Made by a program: the position numbers and the translations under genes. Below, piece after piece: positions 6,140-14,464 of a stretch of 29,460 nt of DNA (within the stretch, counting starts at the first letter, position 1; each line of letters opens with the position of its first letter). The DNA comes from a virus. Under the pieces are notes generated by a model. The model worked only from the letters and a program-made list of their open reading frames with translations. It searched no databases and had not been told where the DNA came from. Location of the stretch: positions 1 to 29,460 of the IMG/VR virus record IMGVR_UViG_3300036939_000019; one strand, given 5' to 3'.

Positions 6140-6529
6140 TCAGGGGAGGAGGCGCCTCGTGGCAGTGGGCGCCGGCGGCACGGGAGCCGGGGCAGGAGCA
6201 GGGGCCGGCGCCGGAGCGGGGGCCGGGGTGACCTTGAGGGCCTTGACGGCGTCGAGGATCTCCTTGAGGGAGCCCTCGAGGGCCTCGAGGCGTTTGTCCT
6301 GGGCGGCCAGGGCGTCGCGGTTGCGGAGGTTGGTGCGGTGGACCGAGAAGACGATGTCGGCGACGGTACGCGGCTCGCGCACGCCGTCCTGGTCCTCGTC
6401 GTAGTACTCGGTGTACTTGGCGCCGAGGACGGCCTCCTTGGCGATGCGCTCGAGCTCGGTGTCGGGGAGCTCGGCGCGCACGGCGGCCTTGACGATGTTG
6501 GAGAGCTCGGTGGGCGTGTAGTCGGTCAT
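6140..6529 (-). other. possible internal translation start giving a 129-aa C-terminal endolysin subunit
   Basis: In frame within the endolysin, ATG at 6529 (residue 219, MTDYTPTELSNIV) has GGAG eight bases upstream, better than many true starts in this window. It falls exactly after the poly-Pro linker, at a domain boundary. Some characterised endolysins make a free wall-binding subunit this way. It may also be a relic of a gene fusion. Confidence 0.4.
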
Positions 6530-7183
6530 GGTCTTGGCTCCAGGTCGAACGGCGGGAGGGGGCGGCGGAGGCGGCGGCGTGGGCTTGAGCTTGGCCTTGG
6601 TGAGCGCGACCAGGCGGTTGGAGTCGATGTTGCCGGGGTCGCCGTGGCTGTTCTCCGGCACGTGCTGGTGGCCGGCGAGCCCATGCAGCCGGCCCCACTC
6701 GGCGAAGGTCATGCGGGACGCCGTGTTGCCGTAGCTGCCGGGGTAGGCCCGGAAGAGGTTGTAGTTGACGACGGGGAGGGCCCACTCGCGGTTGAGGAAG
6801 GCCCAGAAGTCGGCAAGGTCGTCCAGAGCCCAGAGCGGCGCCTCGGGCCAGAACATTCCCGGGCCGTTGCGGTCGGACGTGCCGACGAGCTCGACCTGGA
6901 CGACGCCGAAGGTGTTGGTGGAGACGCCGCCGGAGGTGTTGCGCAGCGCGCGCGCCGAGCGGTTGAGCGGGAAGTGCTGCCGCCACTCGAGACGCCGCGT
7001 GGTGGTGTTCGGCTTGGCCGTGAAGGTGGGCGCGTTGGCGCCGCCCTGGTAGCTCGGCCAGGAGCCGCCCTCCGTCGTGTGGAGGACGAGCCAGCGGAGC
7101 GAGGACATGAGGGCGCCGGGGTAGTTGTCCTGGAACCACTGGGCCGTTCGGTTGGCGGGTGGGTAGTAGAGGGCTTTCGCCAC
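6140..7183 (-). CDS. endolysin: N-acetylmuramoyl-L-alanine amidase (Amidase_2 type)
   Basis: GTG at 7183 is preceded by TAGGAGGCCACC. The first 200 residues form an Amidase_2/PGRP-like zinc amidase. WLVLHTTEGG supplies H35, GVVQVELVGT (about 93-102) is a core strand, and GHQHVPENSHGDPG (171-184) carries the later zinc ligands (H172, H180) with D182. It would cut the bond between muramic acid and the peptide stem in host peptidoglycan. After a run of prolines (about 203-210) comes a different C-terminal part (219-347): helices with a coiled coil (RLEALEGSLKEILDAVKAL) and a (Pro-Ala)n tail ending RRLLP. No LysM, SH3 or PG-binding repeat is recognisable there. An internal ATG at 6529 with its own ribosome site could make that part separately. 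The holin-like gene follows. Confidence 0.92.
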   Translation of the reverse strand: MAKALYYPPANRTAQWFQDNYPGALMSSLRWLVLHTTEGGSWPSYQGGANAPTFTAKPNTTTRRLEWRQHFPLNRSARALRNTSGGVSTNTFGVVQVELVGTSDRNGPGMFWPEAPLWALDDLADFWAFLNREWALPVVNYNLFRAYPGSYGNTASRMTFAEWGRLHGLAGHQHVPENSHGDPGNIDSNRLVALTKAKLKPTPPPPPPPPAVRPGAKTMTDYTPTELSNIVKAAVRAELPDTELERIAKEAVLGAKYTEYYDEDQDGVREPRTVADIVFSVHRTNLRNRDALAAQDKRLEALEGSLKEILDAVKALKVTPAPAPAPAPAPAPAPVPPAPTATRRLLP

Positions 7184-7192
7184 GGTGGCCTC

Positions 7193-7753
7193 CTAGAGGC
7201 GGAAGTTGATGGCGTCGAGGTAGACGAAGGAGACGCCGGCCGCCCCGTACAGCGAGGAGATGATGATGTTGCCCGTCGTCGCCACGTTGACGCCGATGGG
7301 GCCGGCGTTGGCGTGGACGGGGAAGACTCGAGAGGCGGCGGGGCGGTAGCCGGCGGGGAGCGTGGCGATGATCTGGTTGGTCGCGGCGGTGGCGGTGGCC
7401 GAGGAGTTGGCGAGGCCCTGGAGCTGCACACTCCCGCCACGCCGGGTGGCGAGGACGTTGGTGGGGGCGGCGGCCGAGCTCCAGGTGCCGACCATGGTGA
7501 GCGAGGTCTGGGCCGTGTCGTCGTCCGAGGCCAGGAGCCACCCGCCGTGGTAGATCATGAGGCCCGTGCCCGTCACGTAGGCCATGTCGCCGTCGACGGG
7601 CGCCGTGATGGCGGTGTCGCGCGCGGTGGCCGTGAGGAACTTGGGGACCGTGACCTTCTCGAGGTGGTTGACGACGGCGACGAGGGCGGCGGGGACGTCG
7701 GGGATGTCGGTGTAGGCCGGCGTGGGCGTCGCCGTGCGGGGGCTCGTGGGCAT
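7193..7753 (-). CDS. minor tail / fibre-tip protein, 186 aa
   Basis: ATG at 7753 follows CTAGGAGGCACC; the open frame upstream to 7846 overlaps the previous gene. The N-terminal part (about 1-70) contains YTDIPDVPAALVAVVNHLEK, an element seen in phage tail proteins that carry an N-terminal helix near an attachment site. The C-terminal part has TLPAGYRPAASRVFPVHANA and beta-strands ending FVYLDAINFRL, typical of the C-terminal beta-sandwich of phage tail or receptor-binding proteins. It is the last structural gene before the endolysin. Host-receptor contact is plausible; family membership was judged by eye. Confidence 0.7.
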   Translation of the reverse strand: MPTSPRTATPTPAYTDIPDVPAALVAVVNHLEKVTVPKFLTATARDTAITAPVDGDMAYVTGTGLMIYHGGWLLASDDDTAQTSLTMVGTWSSAAAPTNVLATRRGGSVQLQGLANSSATATAATNQIIATLPAGYRPAASRVFPVHANAGPIGVNVATTGNIIISSLYGAAGVSFVYLDAINFRL

Positions 7754-7761
7754 GGTGCCTC

Positions 7762-8220
7762 CTAGGCGGGTGTCGTGCCGGTGACGGTGATGATGTTGCG
7801 CTCGGGGAAGGCGCCGGAGCTCGCGGTGGCGTTGCGGCGAATCCACACGCCGATGGCCTGCCCGCCGGCCAGCGAGGCGACGGCAAGTCCCGTGCCGGAG
7901 GTCGTGGGGCTGGAGAAGGTGCCGGGGGCCACGCCACCCGAGAGCCTCGAGGTCGCCGTGACGGCGCCGATGGGGTCGAGGGCGATGCCGACGCCGGCGC
8001 CGCGCGGGTCGACGTAGCGGAACCAGATGCGGGCCGAGGTGAGCGTCTGGGCCGAGACGTTGCGGAGCGCGATGACGCGGTAGTCGACGGCGAGGTCGCG
8101 GTTGCGGGCACCGGAGATCTCGGAGAAGACGTTGTGCAGGGCGCCGGACGTGATGCGCCCGCCGATGAAGCCGGACTCACCGACGTAGAACCACTGGAGG
8201 TCGGAGCTCTTGATCGCCAT
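7762..8220 (-). CDS. minor tail protein, 152 aa
   Basis: ATG at 8220 has GGGAGGAC upstream and overlaps the preceding stop. The sequence opens AIKSSDLQWFYVGESGFIGG, then SGALHNVFSEISG, an internal DYRVIALRNVSAQTL strand and a C-terminal GGQAIGVWIRRNA. This is a recurrent phage/prophage tail-associated pattern in which a beta-sandwich domain carries W/Y-rich N-terminal strands. It lies in the tail-tip gene block between two other tail proteins. No enzymatic motif is present. Confidence 0.65.
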   Translation of the reverse strand: MAIKSSDLQWFYVGESGFIGGRITSGALHNVFSEISGARNRDLAVDYRVIALRNVSAQTLTSARIWFRYVDPRGAGVGIALDPIGAVTATSRLSGGVAPGTFSSPTTSGTGLAVASLAGGQAIGVWIRRNATASSGAFPERNIITVTGTTPA

Positions 8221-8222
8221 GG

Positions 8223-9050
8223 CTAGTCCTCCCGCCAGTCGATGAGGAGCCGGCCGGAGTCGACGTAGGCGCCGCGACCGACGACGGCGAGGTAGTCGGA
8301 GGTGCCGCTATAGCGGATGCCGAGGCCGAGGGCGGTGCCGTTGGCGAGGCGCTGGCCGACCCAGTCGGGGAGGGTGAAGGTGCCCGTGTCGCCGACGGCG
8401 AGGCGGTACTCGCCGACCTTGGAGACGAAGTAGGGGGCCCCGCTCGGCCGGACGGCATTCTTGGTCGTCCAGACGTAGATGGGCTCGGCCGCGTAGACGC
8501 CGCTCCCCGTGGCCCGCCGGATGGTGAGCTGGATGCGGGTGACGGTGCGGCCCTTGAGGTCGGCGAAGGCGCCCGTGCCGTAGAACCACGCGCCGGAGTA
8601 GTAGCCGTAGCGGGTCGAGCTCGAGTAGGCGCCCTGGCGGAGCTCGTCACGGAGCGGGCTCCCCCACCCGTCGGCCGAGCGGTGCGAGCCGCTGGAGACG
8701 GGGCGGATGGTGAGGGTGCCGCTCGAGCCGCCCCCGGAGATGACGGTGGGGACGGCCTGCACGTTCCAGGGCATGGCGAGGTCTGAGGTGACGGTGCCGG
8801 AGCCGCCCGTGGCTGTGGCCTTGAGGGCGCCGAGGACGATGAGGGAGGCTGGCCCCCGCCGCATGATCTGTACCGTGTCGCCGGCGACGGGGGTGTAGGT
8901 CGAGATGATGGGCACGGAGAGGGCGGTCCCGCCGAGGTACTGGAGGTCGACGGTGCCGTCGGCGTTGACGGCGTCGACGACGGCCGAGCGCGGGAGGTCG
9001 CCGCCGTACTGGCCCTGGCCGGCGGCGATGAGGTCGGCGAGCCTAGTCAA
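8223..9050 (-). CDS. minor tail protein, 275 aa, TTG start
   Basis: No ATG or GTG lies near the beginning of this frame. TTG at 9050 has GGAGGG five bases upstream and overlaps the previous gene's stop by eight bases (reads TTGACTAG), so TTG initiation is the best fit. The product begins MTRLADLIAAGQGQYGGDLP. An N-terminal small-barrel region (SAVVDAVNADGTVDLQYLGG, PVAGDTVQIMRRG, about 22-68) resembles the OB-like hub domain common in phage baseplate spikes. The rest is a long beta-rich C-terminal domain with Gly/Ser/Tyr repeats and an ending GRLLIDWRED. It probably belongs to the tail tip together with its upstream neighbour. Confidence 0.7.
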   Translation of the reverse strand: MTRLADLIAAGQGQYGGDLPRSAVVDAVNADGTVDLQYLGGTALSVPIISTYTPVAGDTVQIMRRGPASLIVLGALKATATGGSGTVTSDLAMPWNVQAVPTVISGGGSSGTLTIRPVSSGSHRSADGWGSPLRDELRQGAYSSSTRYGYYSGAWFYGTGAFADLKGRTVTRIQLTIRRATGSGVYAAEPIYVWTTKNAVRPSGAPYFVSKVGEYRLAVGDTGTFTLPDWVGQRLANGTALGLGIRYSGTSDYLAVVGRGAYVDSGRLLIDWRED

Positions 9051-10152
9051 GGGTGCCCTCCAGTGCGATAGAGCCCTGGTCGACGACGCGCGTGGTGATG
9101 GGGAGCGCCTCCGCCGGCCCGAGGGGGACGGTGAGGGCCCGGATGACGTGCTTGTAGACGAGGCCGTCGGGGAGCACGATGTTGATGGTGTCGCCGGCGT
9201 CGAGGGCGGGGTTGACGATGGATGTGGGGTTGACGGTGCGTGCGAAGCCCGTGGAGCGGGCCAGGATGCCGCGCGCCGCGCGCTGGGCCTGGTTGACGGT
9301 GGTGATGTACTGGGAGGTGAAGAAGCGGGGCTTCTTGCCGAAGGGCCCAGCCCAGGTGAGGGGGCCCGTTGAAACGTAGGCATAGCCCACGATGGCCGGC
9401 GCACCCTCGGTGCTCTCGCCGATGGCGGCGACGGCGTTGAAGACGTCGGCGCGGGAGATGCCTGTTGAAACGTCGATCATCACGCCGCGCTCGCCGGCGT
9501 CGACGGTCCAGACGGGCTCGTCGGCCGTGGTGGGGACGTCGCGCAGGACGGCGCGGCCGAGGGGGTCGAAGACGAGCTCGGCGCCGATGGCCGTGGAGAG
9601 ACGGTCGATGGCCTCCCAGCGGTCCCGCTCCCAGGTGCCGGCCGTGGTGGGCGCGTCGTCGTCGATGAGGGAGTAGAACTCGACGTTGGGGAAGACGTCG
9701 CGCACGATGCGCTCGACCTCGGCGGTGACGGTGGAGTTGGCGGGGGTGTTCCAGGGCTTGAGGAAGCGGGCCTCGGCGACGGCGTTGGAGCGGTCGCTCG
9801 CCTGGACGGTCACGCCTTCGTTCCAGCCGGAGCGGCCCGCCTCGTCGACGCGGAAGACGCCGAGCGGGATGAGTTCCTCGTCGCCCTCGCCGAAGGTGAT
9901 GCCGCGCCGGATGAGGAGCTCGGTGCCGAAGGGCGCGAGGAGGTCGATGACGCCGGCGGGGTCGAGGGCGGGGTCGGAGATGGTGAGCTGGGCCGAGCGG
10001 CGGACCTGGGAGCCCTCGTCGATGGTGACGGAGCCGGACTCGACGCGGAGATCGGCCTCGACGAGGATGCCGGCGTAGAAGACGTCCACGCGGGTGGTCG
10101 CCTCGTGGGGGCCGCGTAGCGCCTCGAGGAAGCGCTCGCTCACGGCCCACAC
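9043..10152 (-). CDS. tail-tip / baseplate hub protein, 369 aa (DUF5047-like)
   Basis: GTG at 10152 overlaps the previous TAG (TAGTG) with GGGAG six bases upstream; a second in-frame GTG at 10143 is an alternative but is further from the ribosome site. Near the N-terminus SERFLEALRGPHEATTRVDV and RVESGSVTIDEGSQVRRSA fit the actinophage minor tail protein group annotated as DUF5047. Middle and C-terminal segments (TAEVERIVRDVF, RDRWEAIDRLSTAIGAELVF, NPALDAGDTINIVLPDG) are typical of hub/Tal-like proteins with gp27-type barrels. It follows the Dit-like gene, as expected for a tail-tip protein. Two of the six dispersed 8-mer copies (9368 and 9464) lie in it, 96 bases apart. Confidence 0.75.
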   Translation of the reverse strand: MWAVSERFLEALRGPHEATTRVDVFYAGILVEADLRVESGSVTIDEGSQVRRSAQLTISDPALDPAGVIDLLAPFGTELLIRRGITFGEGDEELIPLGVFRVDEAGRSGWNEGVTVQASDRSNAVAEARFLKPWNTPANSTVTAEVERIVRDVFPNVEFYSLIDDDAPTTAGTWERDRWEAIDRLSTAIGAELVFDPLGRAVLRDVPTTADEPVWTVDAGERGVMIDVSTGISRADVFNAVAAIGESTEGAPAIVGYAYVSTGPLTWAGPFGKKPRFFTSQYITTVNQAQRAARGILARSTGFARTVNPTSIVNPALDAGDTINIVLPDGLVYKHVIRALTVPLGPAEALPITTRVVDQGSIALEGTLD

Positions 10153-10943
10153 TAGAAGCTCCCAGGGGAGGGCGGGGTGACGGGGACGCCGACGCCACGC
10201 ATGACGTCGAGGTAGGAGGTCTTGGTCGTCTTGAGGGCGGTGTACGTGGCCGGCGGCCCGTCCTTGAGCTGCTGGTAGGTCGCCGTGGGGTTGCCGATGA
10301 GGGCGCCCGTGGGGCGGTCCACCTCGATGGCGCCGACAGACCAGCGGAAGGTGTCCTCCTCGAGGAGGAAAGTGAAGGGCTCGGCCTGCACGTCGCCGAC
10401 GGCGAGGTAGAGAGCGCCGACGGGGCCCTTGGGCACCTGGAGGAGGACGACACCCGTGGCCTCGAGGAGGGCGGCCAGGGCCTCGCCGGCGGCCTGGTTG
10501 CCCGTGAGGAGGGCGAGGCTGCCCTCCTTGGAGCCGAGGGTGCCGTAGACGACGACGGGCTTGGAGCGGTTGAGGACGCGGTGTACGCCTTGAGGCCGCG
10601 AGCGGGAGAAGGACGGCTGGGAGGCGAAGGTCACGGGGGTGTTGAGGGAGGGCCAGTGCGGCGCCTTGAGCCACGCCTTGGTGACGGTGAGGGTGACGGT
10701 GGAGGTGGTGGCCGTGCTCGCGCCGTCCGTCACGCGGTAGGTGACGGGGGTGTTGAGCTCGGCCTCGTAGTCGTAGACCTCCATGGTGCCGGAGATGGGG
10801 AAGCCCGGGTCGGCGTTGCGGACCAGGACGGGCACGTTGCCCGCCCCGATCCGCTCCACCGTGACGTCGGGCTCGACGGCGCCCGTGACCGTGAGGCGGA
10901 CTCGAGCGTAGGTCGGGTCAGCGAGTGCAGCGATGGCGACCAT
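10152..10943 (-). CDS. minor tail protein, probable distal-tail (Dit-like) position, 263 aa
   Basis: ATG at 10943 has AGGAGGAAC nine bases upstream. The N-terminal region (about 1-90) looks like an Ig-like/FN3-type beta-sandwich (RVRLTVTGAVEPDVTVERIG, PVTYRVTDGASTATTSTVTL). The following part contains FASQPSFSRSRPQGVHRVLN and VVYGTLGSKEGSLALLTGN, then FTFLLEEDTFRWSVGAIEVD, features of actinophage minor tail proteins found immediately after the tape measure. Placement between tape measure and hub gene is where Dit proteins sit. The sequence alone does not prove Dit homology. Confidence 0.7.
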   Translation of the reverse strand: MVAIAALADPTYARVRLTVTGAVEPDVTVERIGAGNVPVLVRNADPGFPISGTMEVYDYEAELNTPVTYRVTDGASTATTSTVTLTVTKAWLKAPHWPSLNTPVTFASQPSFSRSRPQGVHRVLNRSKPVVVYGTLGSKEGSLALLTGNQAAGEALAALLEATGVVLLQVPKGPVGALYLAVGDVQAEPFTFLLEEDTFRWSVGAIEVDRPTGALIGNPTATYQQLKDGPPATYTALKTTKTSYLDVMRGVGVPVTPPSPGSF

Positions 10944-10946
10944 GCG

Positions 10947-13817
10947 CTAGTTCCTCCTGCCGTAGCGTAGGGCGGTGGCCGTGCGGCCGACGTTGTCGTC
11001 CACCTCGACGCGGATGAGGTCGCGGAGTCGGTGGTCGTCGACGTAGACGTTGACGGTCACGCCGGAGTGCTCGGAGCTGCGCCTCGCGTTCATCACGCGC
11101 TCGCCGCCACGGAAGTCCACGAGCTCGGGCCCGCGCTCGCCGACCCAGGCCATGCCGGGTGCGGCGGCGTGGGTGCCGAGGGCGTAGCCGCCCTTGCGGT
11201 TGTAGGCTCGGGGGAGCGAGCCGTAGCGCGCGAGGGCGTAGCGCATGGAGGCGTAGACGTTGGCGAGGGGGTCCCACACGCCTCGGCCGCGCAGGGCGCC
11301 GGCATAGGCGTTGAAGGTGGGGTCGATGGTCTGCATGAGACCCTTCGACGGGATGCCGCGCTTGGCGTTGATGTCCCAGAGGTTGATGGCGCGCGGGTTG
11401 CCGCCGCTCTCCTGGTTCATCCTGCGGAGCGTGATGCCGAGGTAGCTCTCGGGCTGGCCGAGCATGCGGAGCGCCTGGAGGACGACGCCGGCCCAGCGCT
11501 GAACGCCGGAGCCGAAGGAGCCTCCCCCGCCTCCGCCGACGGGGACGCCGCCGCCGAACTGGCCTTCACCCCAGGTCTTGAGCTTGCCGACGAGCTGGGT
11601 GAGGACGCCAGAGGTGAGCCGGCCGATGACGCCGGCGCCCGAGAAGCGGTCCGAGAAGGAGCGCACGAGCGGGGTGAGCATGCGGTCGACGGCGAAGCCG
11701 AAGCCCTTGGAGAGGAGGTCGTCGACGTTGCCCTTGAAGCTCGATCCGAGGCCCTTGAGCTTGTTCCAGCCGGCGCCGATGATGCCGCCGGCGGCGAAGC
11801 CTCCACTGAGGGCCCGCCGGACGCCGGAGACGCCGCCGTTGCGGGCGGCGCTGTTGAGGGCGTTGACGGCGACGGTGCCGATGGCGCGGGTGAACTCGGG
11901 CCGCATGACGGCCTCGCCGCCGGAGAGGTCGAGGGTGCCGGCCGTGGGGGAGACGAAGCGGTGCACGTCGCGGCCGGGGGTCCAGCCGGGCATGACGCCG
12001 CCGGCTGCCATGGCGCGCGAGGGCTTGGCGCCGCGCGAGTTCCTCGAGGAGGAGGCAGGGGCCATGCTGGGGATGCGCGGGATGGTGAGGCCGAAGCGGG
12101 AGGTGAGCTTGTTGAGGTTGTCGATGACCTTGTCGTTGATCCAGCTCGACAGGGCGCCGATGCCGCTCGCCGCGTAGCCGACGATGATGCCGCCGAGGTT
12201 GGCGAAGGAGCGGCCGATCTTGCCGGGGACGCCGGCGATGAAGGAGAGGACCTCGCCCATCTTGCGCTCGGTCCAGGTGCGGAAGACGCCGAAGCCCTTG
12301 ATGGCGGCATTCTTGAGGAAGCCGCCGAGGGCGCCGAGCTTGCCGACGATCCAGGCGGGGCGGGTGGCGAGCCAGGAGCCGAAGGCGCCGATGCGGGAGA
12401 CGGCGATGTCGTTGAACCACTTCCAGGCCGCCGTGGCGCCCTTCTTGACGCCGCCGACGAGGCCGATGGAGAGGAAGACGCGGAGCGCGCCGAGGATGGC
12501 CTCCCAGGCGCCGGAGAAGATCGACTTGATGCCCTCCCACGCCTTGCTCCAGTCTCCCGTGAGGATGCCCGTGAAGACGTCGAAGATGCCACCGATGACT
12601 CGGAGGATGCCCTTGATGAATTGCATGGCGCCCTTGAGGGCCTCGACGACGGCGGTGCCGATGACCTCGAGGAGGAACTTGGCGACGGGCTTGAAGGCGT
12701 CGAGGAAGGCGACGACCTTGGGGATGACCTCGCGGCCGATCACCTGGCCGATGTCGCGGAGGGCGGGGCCGACGACCTCCATGATCTGCTGGCCGAGCTG
12801 GCGGAGGGTGGGCCAGAGTGCCTTGCCGAAGTCGACGAGGGCGCCGAAGAGCCGGACGGCCGGCGGGCCGACCTCGTCGGCGAAGGCTCGGAAGCCGTCG
12901 ACGAGGGGCTTGAGGGGCCCGCCTCCCTTGCCGAGCTGGCCCATGATGTTGCGAATGAGGGGTGCGACGGTCCCCTCGATGAACTTGATCCCCTTCTCCA
13001 TGCCGCTGGAAATGCCGCCGAGGATGCCGTCGAAGAGCGGGGCGGCCTCCTTGAGGGCCTTCTTGATGTAGGGCACGAGGGGCTGGATGGCCTGGGCGAG
13101 GCGCATCTGGACGGTGTCCTTGAGCGTGGACCAGAGGCCGGAGATGGAGTTGGACTGCGCCTCCATCATGCCCTTGGTGCGCTGGAGCGTCTTGCCCTGG
13201 CGGGTCTCGATGGCCTTGAAGAGATCGTCGACGGAGACCTTGCCCTTGGTGACCATCTCCTGGGCCTGGGCCGTGGTGACACCGAGCTGGGTGGCGAGGG
13301 CCTCCCAGGCGGGGACGCCGGCCTCGGCGAGCTGGAGCATCTCCTCGCCGGTGACCTTGCCCTTGACCCTCATTTGCTGGAGGGCCATGACGGCGCGGTT
13401 GATGCCGTCGGCGCCCGTGCCCATGGCGGCGGTCGAGTCGCCGAGGACGGTCATGAGGGGGATGACGCGGCTGGCCTCGGTGCCGACGGAGATGAGCTTG
13501 GAGGCAGCCGACTGGAGCTCGGGGAACTCGAAGGGGGTCTTGGCGGCGAAGTCGGCGAGGTTGCGGAGGAAGGCGTCGGCCTTGGTGGCCGAGCCGAGCA
13601 TGGTGGTGAAGCCGATCTTGGCTGTCTCGAGCTGGGCGGCGGTCTGGAGGCCGACCATGCCGGCGGCGGCCAGCACGGCGCCCGTACCCACGAGCGCACC
13701 CTTGAGGGCCGTTCCCAGGACGGGCGCCATGCCGGCGAAGCGGCGCTTGGACTCCTGCTCGAAGCCCTCGAAGTCGGGGCGTACCCGGATGCGGGCATCG
13801 CCTAGGAGAGTGGTCAC
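10947..13817 (-). CDS. tape measure protein with lytic transglycosylase domain
   Basis: The longest gene (956 aa) starts at GTG 13817 with GGAGGAGG upstream. Residues about 80-230 form the conserved phage tape-measure N-terminal region (LADFAAKTPFEFPELQSAAS, INRAVMALQQMRVKGKVTGE, LAEAGVPAWEALATQLGVTT). A hydrophobic, helical middle follows. Near residues 780-880 is a soluble lytic transglycosylase (SLT) domain: MNQESGGNPRAINLWDINA with catalytic Glu near 802, then GIPSKGLMQTIDPTFNAYAG. Family knowledge says the protein sets tail length and helps DNA entry; the SLT domain would open peptidoglycan locally. Using the usual scale of about 0.15 nm per residue, the tail would be around 140 nm (inference). 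The frame follows the two chaperone ORFs, as expected. Confidence 0.96.
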   Translation of the reverse strand: MTTLLGDARIRVRPDFEGFEQESKRRFAGMAPVLGTALKGALVGTGAVLAAAGMVGLQTAAQLETAKIGFTTMLGSATKADAFLRNLADFAAKTPFEFPELQSAASKLISVGTEASRVIPLMTVLGDSTAAMGTGADGINRAVMALQQMRVKGKVTGEEMLQLAEAGVPAWEALATQLGVTTAQAQEMVTKGKVSVDDLFKAIETRQGKTLQRTKGMMEAQSNSISGLWSTLKDTVQMRLAQAIQPLVPYIKKALKEAAPLFDGILGGISSGMEKGIKFIEGTVAPLIRNIMGQLGKGGGPLKPLVDGFRAFADEVGPPAVRLFGALVDFGKALWPTLRQLGQQIMEVVGPALRDIGQVIGREVIPKVVAFLDAFKPVAKFLLEVIGTAVVEALKGAMQFIKGILRVIGGIFDVFTGILTGDWSKAWEGIKSIFSGAWEAILGALRVFLSIGLVGGVKKGATAAWKWFNDIAVSRIGAFGSWLATRPAWIVGKLGALGGFLKNAAIKGFGVFRTWTERKMGEVLSFIAGVPGKIGRSFANLGGIIVGYAASGIGALSSWINDKVIDNLNKLTSRFGLTIPRIPSMAPASSSRNSRGAKPSRAMAAGGVMPGWTPGRDVHRFVSPTAGTLDLSGGEAVMRPEFTRAIGTVAVNALNSAARNGGVSGVRRALSGGFAAGGIIGAGWNKLKGLGSSFKGNVDDLLSKGFGFAVDRMLTPLVRSFSDRFSGAGVIGRLTSGVLTQLVGKLKTWGEGQFGGGVPVGGGGGGSFGSGVQRWAGVVLQALRMLGQPESYLGITLRRMNQESGGNPRAINLWDINAKRGIPSKGLMQTIDPTFNAYAGALRGRGVWDPLANVYASMRYALARYGSLPRAYNRKGGYALGTHAAAPGMAWVGERGPELVDFRGGERVMNARRSSEHSGVTVNVYVDDHRLRDLIRVEVDDNVGRTATALRYGRRN

Positions 13818-13829
13818 GCGGGCCTCCTC

Positions 13830-14105
13830 CTACGAGAAGTTGAGGATGAACTCGTTGAGGTTGTCGTGCCACTCCGTGGAGCCGATCTCGGGGCCGGCTG
13901 GGGCGGGACGCGCGGTCTCGTAGAGGTTGTCAAGGTCGGCCGAGACCTCCTCGCCGAAGGAGCGGAGGACGGCCTCCGCGTAGGCGAGGAAGTGGACGGG
14001 CGACAAGTCCAGGAGCGAGGCGGGCCCGCCAGGGCGGGTGGTGATGATGCCGTCGACGAGGGCACGTCCTTGGAGGATGTGCCACTCGAGGCGGGCCCAG
14101 CCCAT
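13830..14105 (-). CDS. tail assembly chaperone, downstream (T) part, probably made by -1 frameshift
   Basis: This 91-residue frame starts at ATG 14105 (MGWARLEWHILQGRALVDG) only 12 bases after the stop of the first chaperone. The GGAG before that ATG is only three bases away, a poor initiation site. The same frame is open upstream across the last 60 or more bases of the first chaperone gene, in the -1 register. The usual siphovirus arrangement is a G protein plus a longer G-T fusion made by frameshifting, which bind the tape measure during tail assembly. A slip at CCCT just before the G stop would give ...GRPYQVVLEIMGW. No canonical heptamer is visible, so independent initiation remains possible. 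Confidence 0.75.
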   Translation of the reverse strand: MGWARLEWHILQGRALVDGIITTRPGGPASLLDLSPVHFLAYAEAVLRSFGEEVSADLDNLYETARPAPAGPEIGSTEWHDNLNEFILNFS

Positions 14106-14116
14106 GATCTCCAGGA

Positions 14117-14464
14117 CTACTTGGTAGGGCGGCCGAGCGCTCCGTTCATGAGGGTCTCGGTAAGATCCATGAAGGCCTCCTCGGGGAGGTCGGCGTCGAA
14201 GAGCATGAGCCGGAACTCGGCGTACTGCTCCTTGCCGAGCACGACCTCGAAGAGGTCGACGAAGGCGCCCATCTGCTCGACCTTGCCGGAGGACATCGCG
14301 CGAGCGAGCTCGGCGAGGAGGAGGGTCGGGGGCTTGCGCTCGATGGTCCAGGTGCGGCCGAGGAGGTCGACGGTCGGCTTGGCCGGCGCGGCCGGCTGGG
14401 CCTCGGGGTCCTCGAGCTCGAGCTGGGCCTGGGCGTCTTCAGTGAAGGCAGGGGACTCGGTCAC
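14117..14464 (-). CDS. tail assembly chaperone, upstream (G) part, 115 aa
   Basis: GTG at 14464 overlaps the major tail protein's TGA (GTGA). The N-terminus is acidic and Pro/Ala-rich. After it comes VDLLGRTWTIERKPPTLLLA, helices around KVEQMGAFVDLFEVVLGKEQ, and DLPEEAFMDLTETLMNGALG ending RPTK. Size, composition and position between major tail protein and tape measure match the G-type tail assembly chaperone of siphophages. The C-terminal end appears to be the shift region leading into the frame at 13830-14105. Confidence 0.85.
   Translation of the reverse strand: MTESPAFTEDAQAQLELEDPEAQPAAPAKPTVDLLGRTWTIERKPPTLLLAELARAMSSGKVEQMGAFVDLFEVVLGKEQYAEFRLMLFDADLPEEAFMDLTETLMNGALGRPTK

Noticed and set aside
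6180-6232. GC-rich tandem repeat near the endolysin end
   Set aside because: It is simply the DNA encoding the (Pro-Ala)n tail; no separate genetic element is needed to explain it.
11031-13805. Very long plus-strand open frame (924 codons) opposite the tape measure
   Set aside because: It is an antisense shadow created by high G/C third positions. Its composition (runs of Gly, Asp, Glu, Ala) is unnatural, and the minus frame carries clear tape-measure and SLT motifs.
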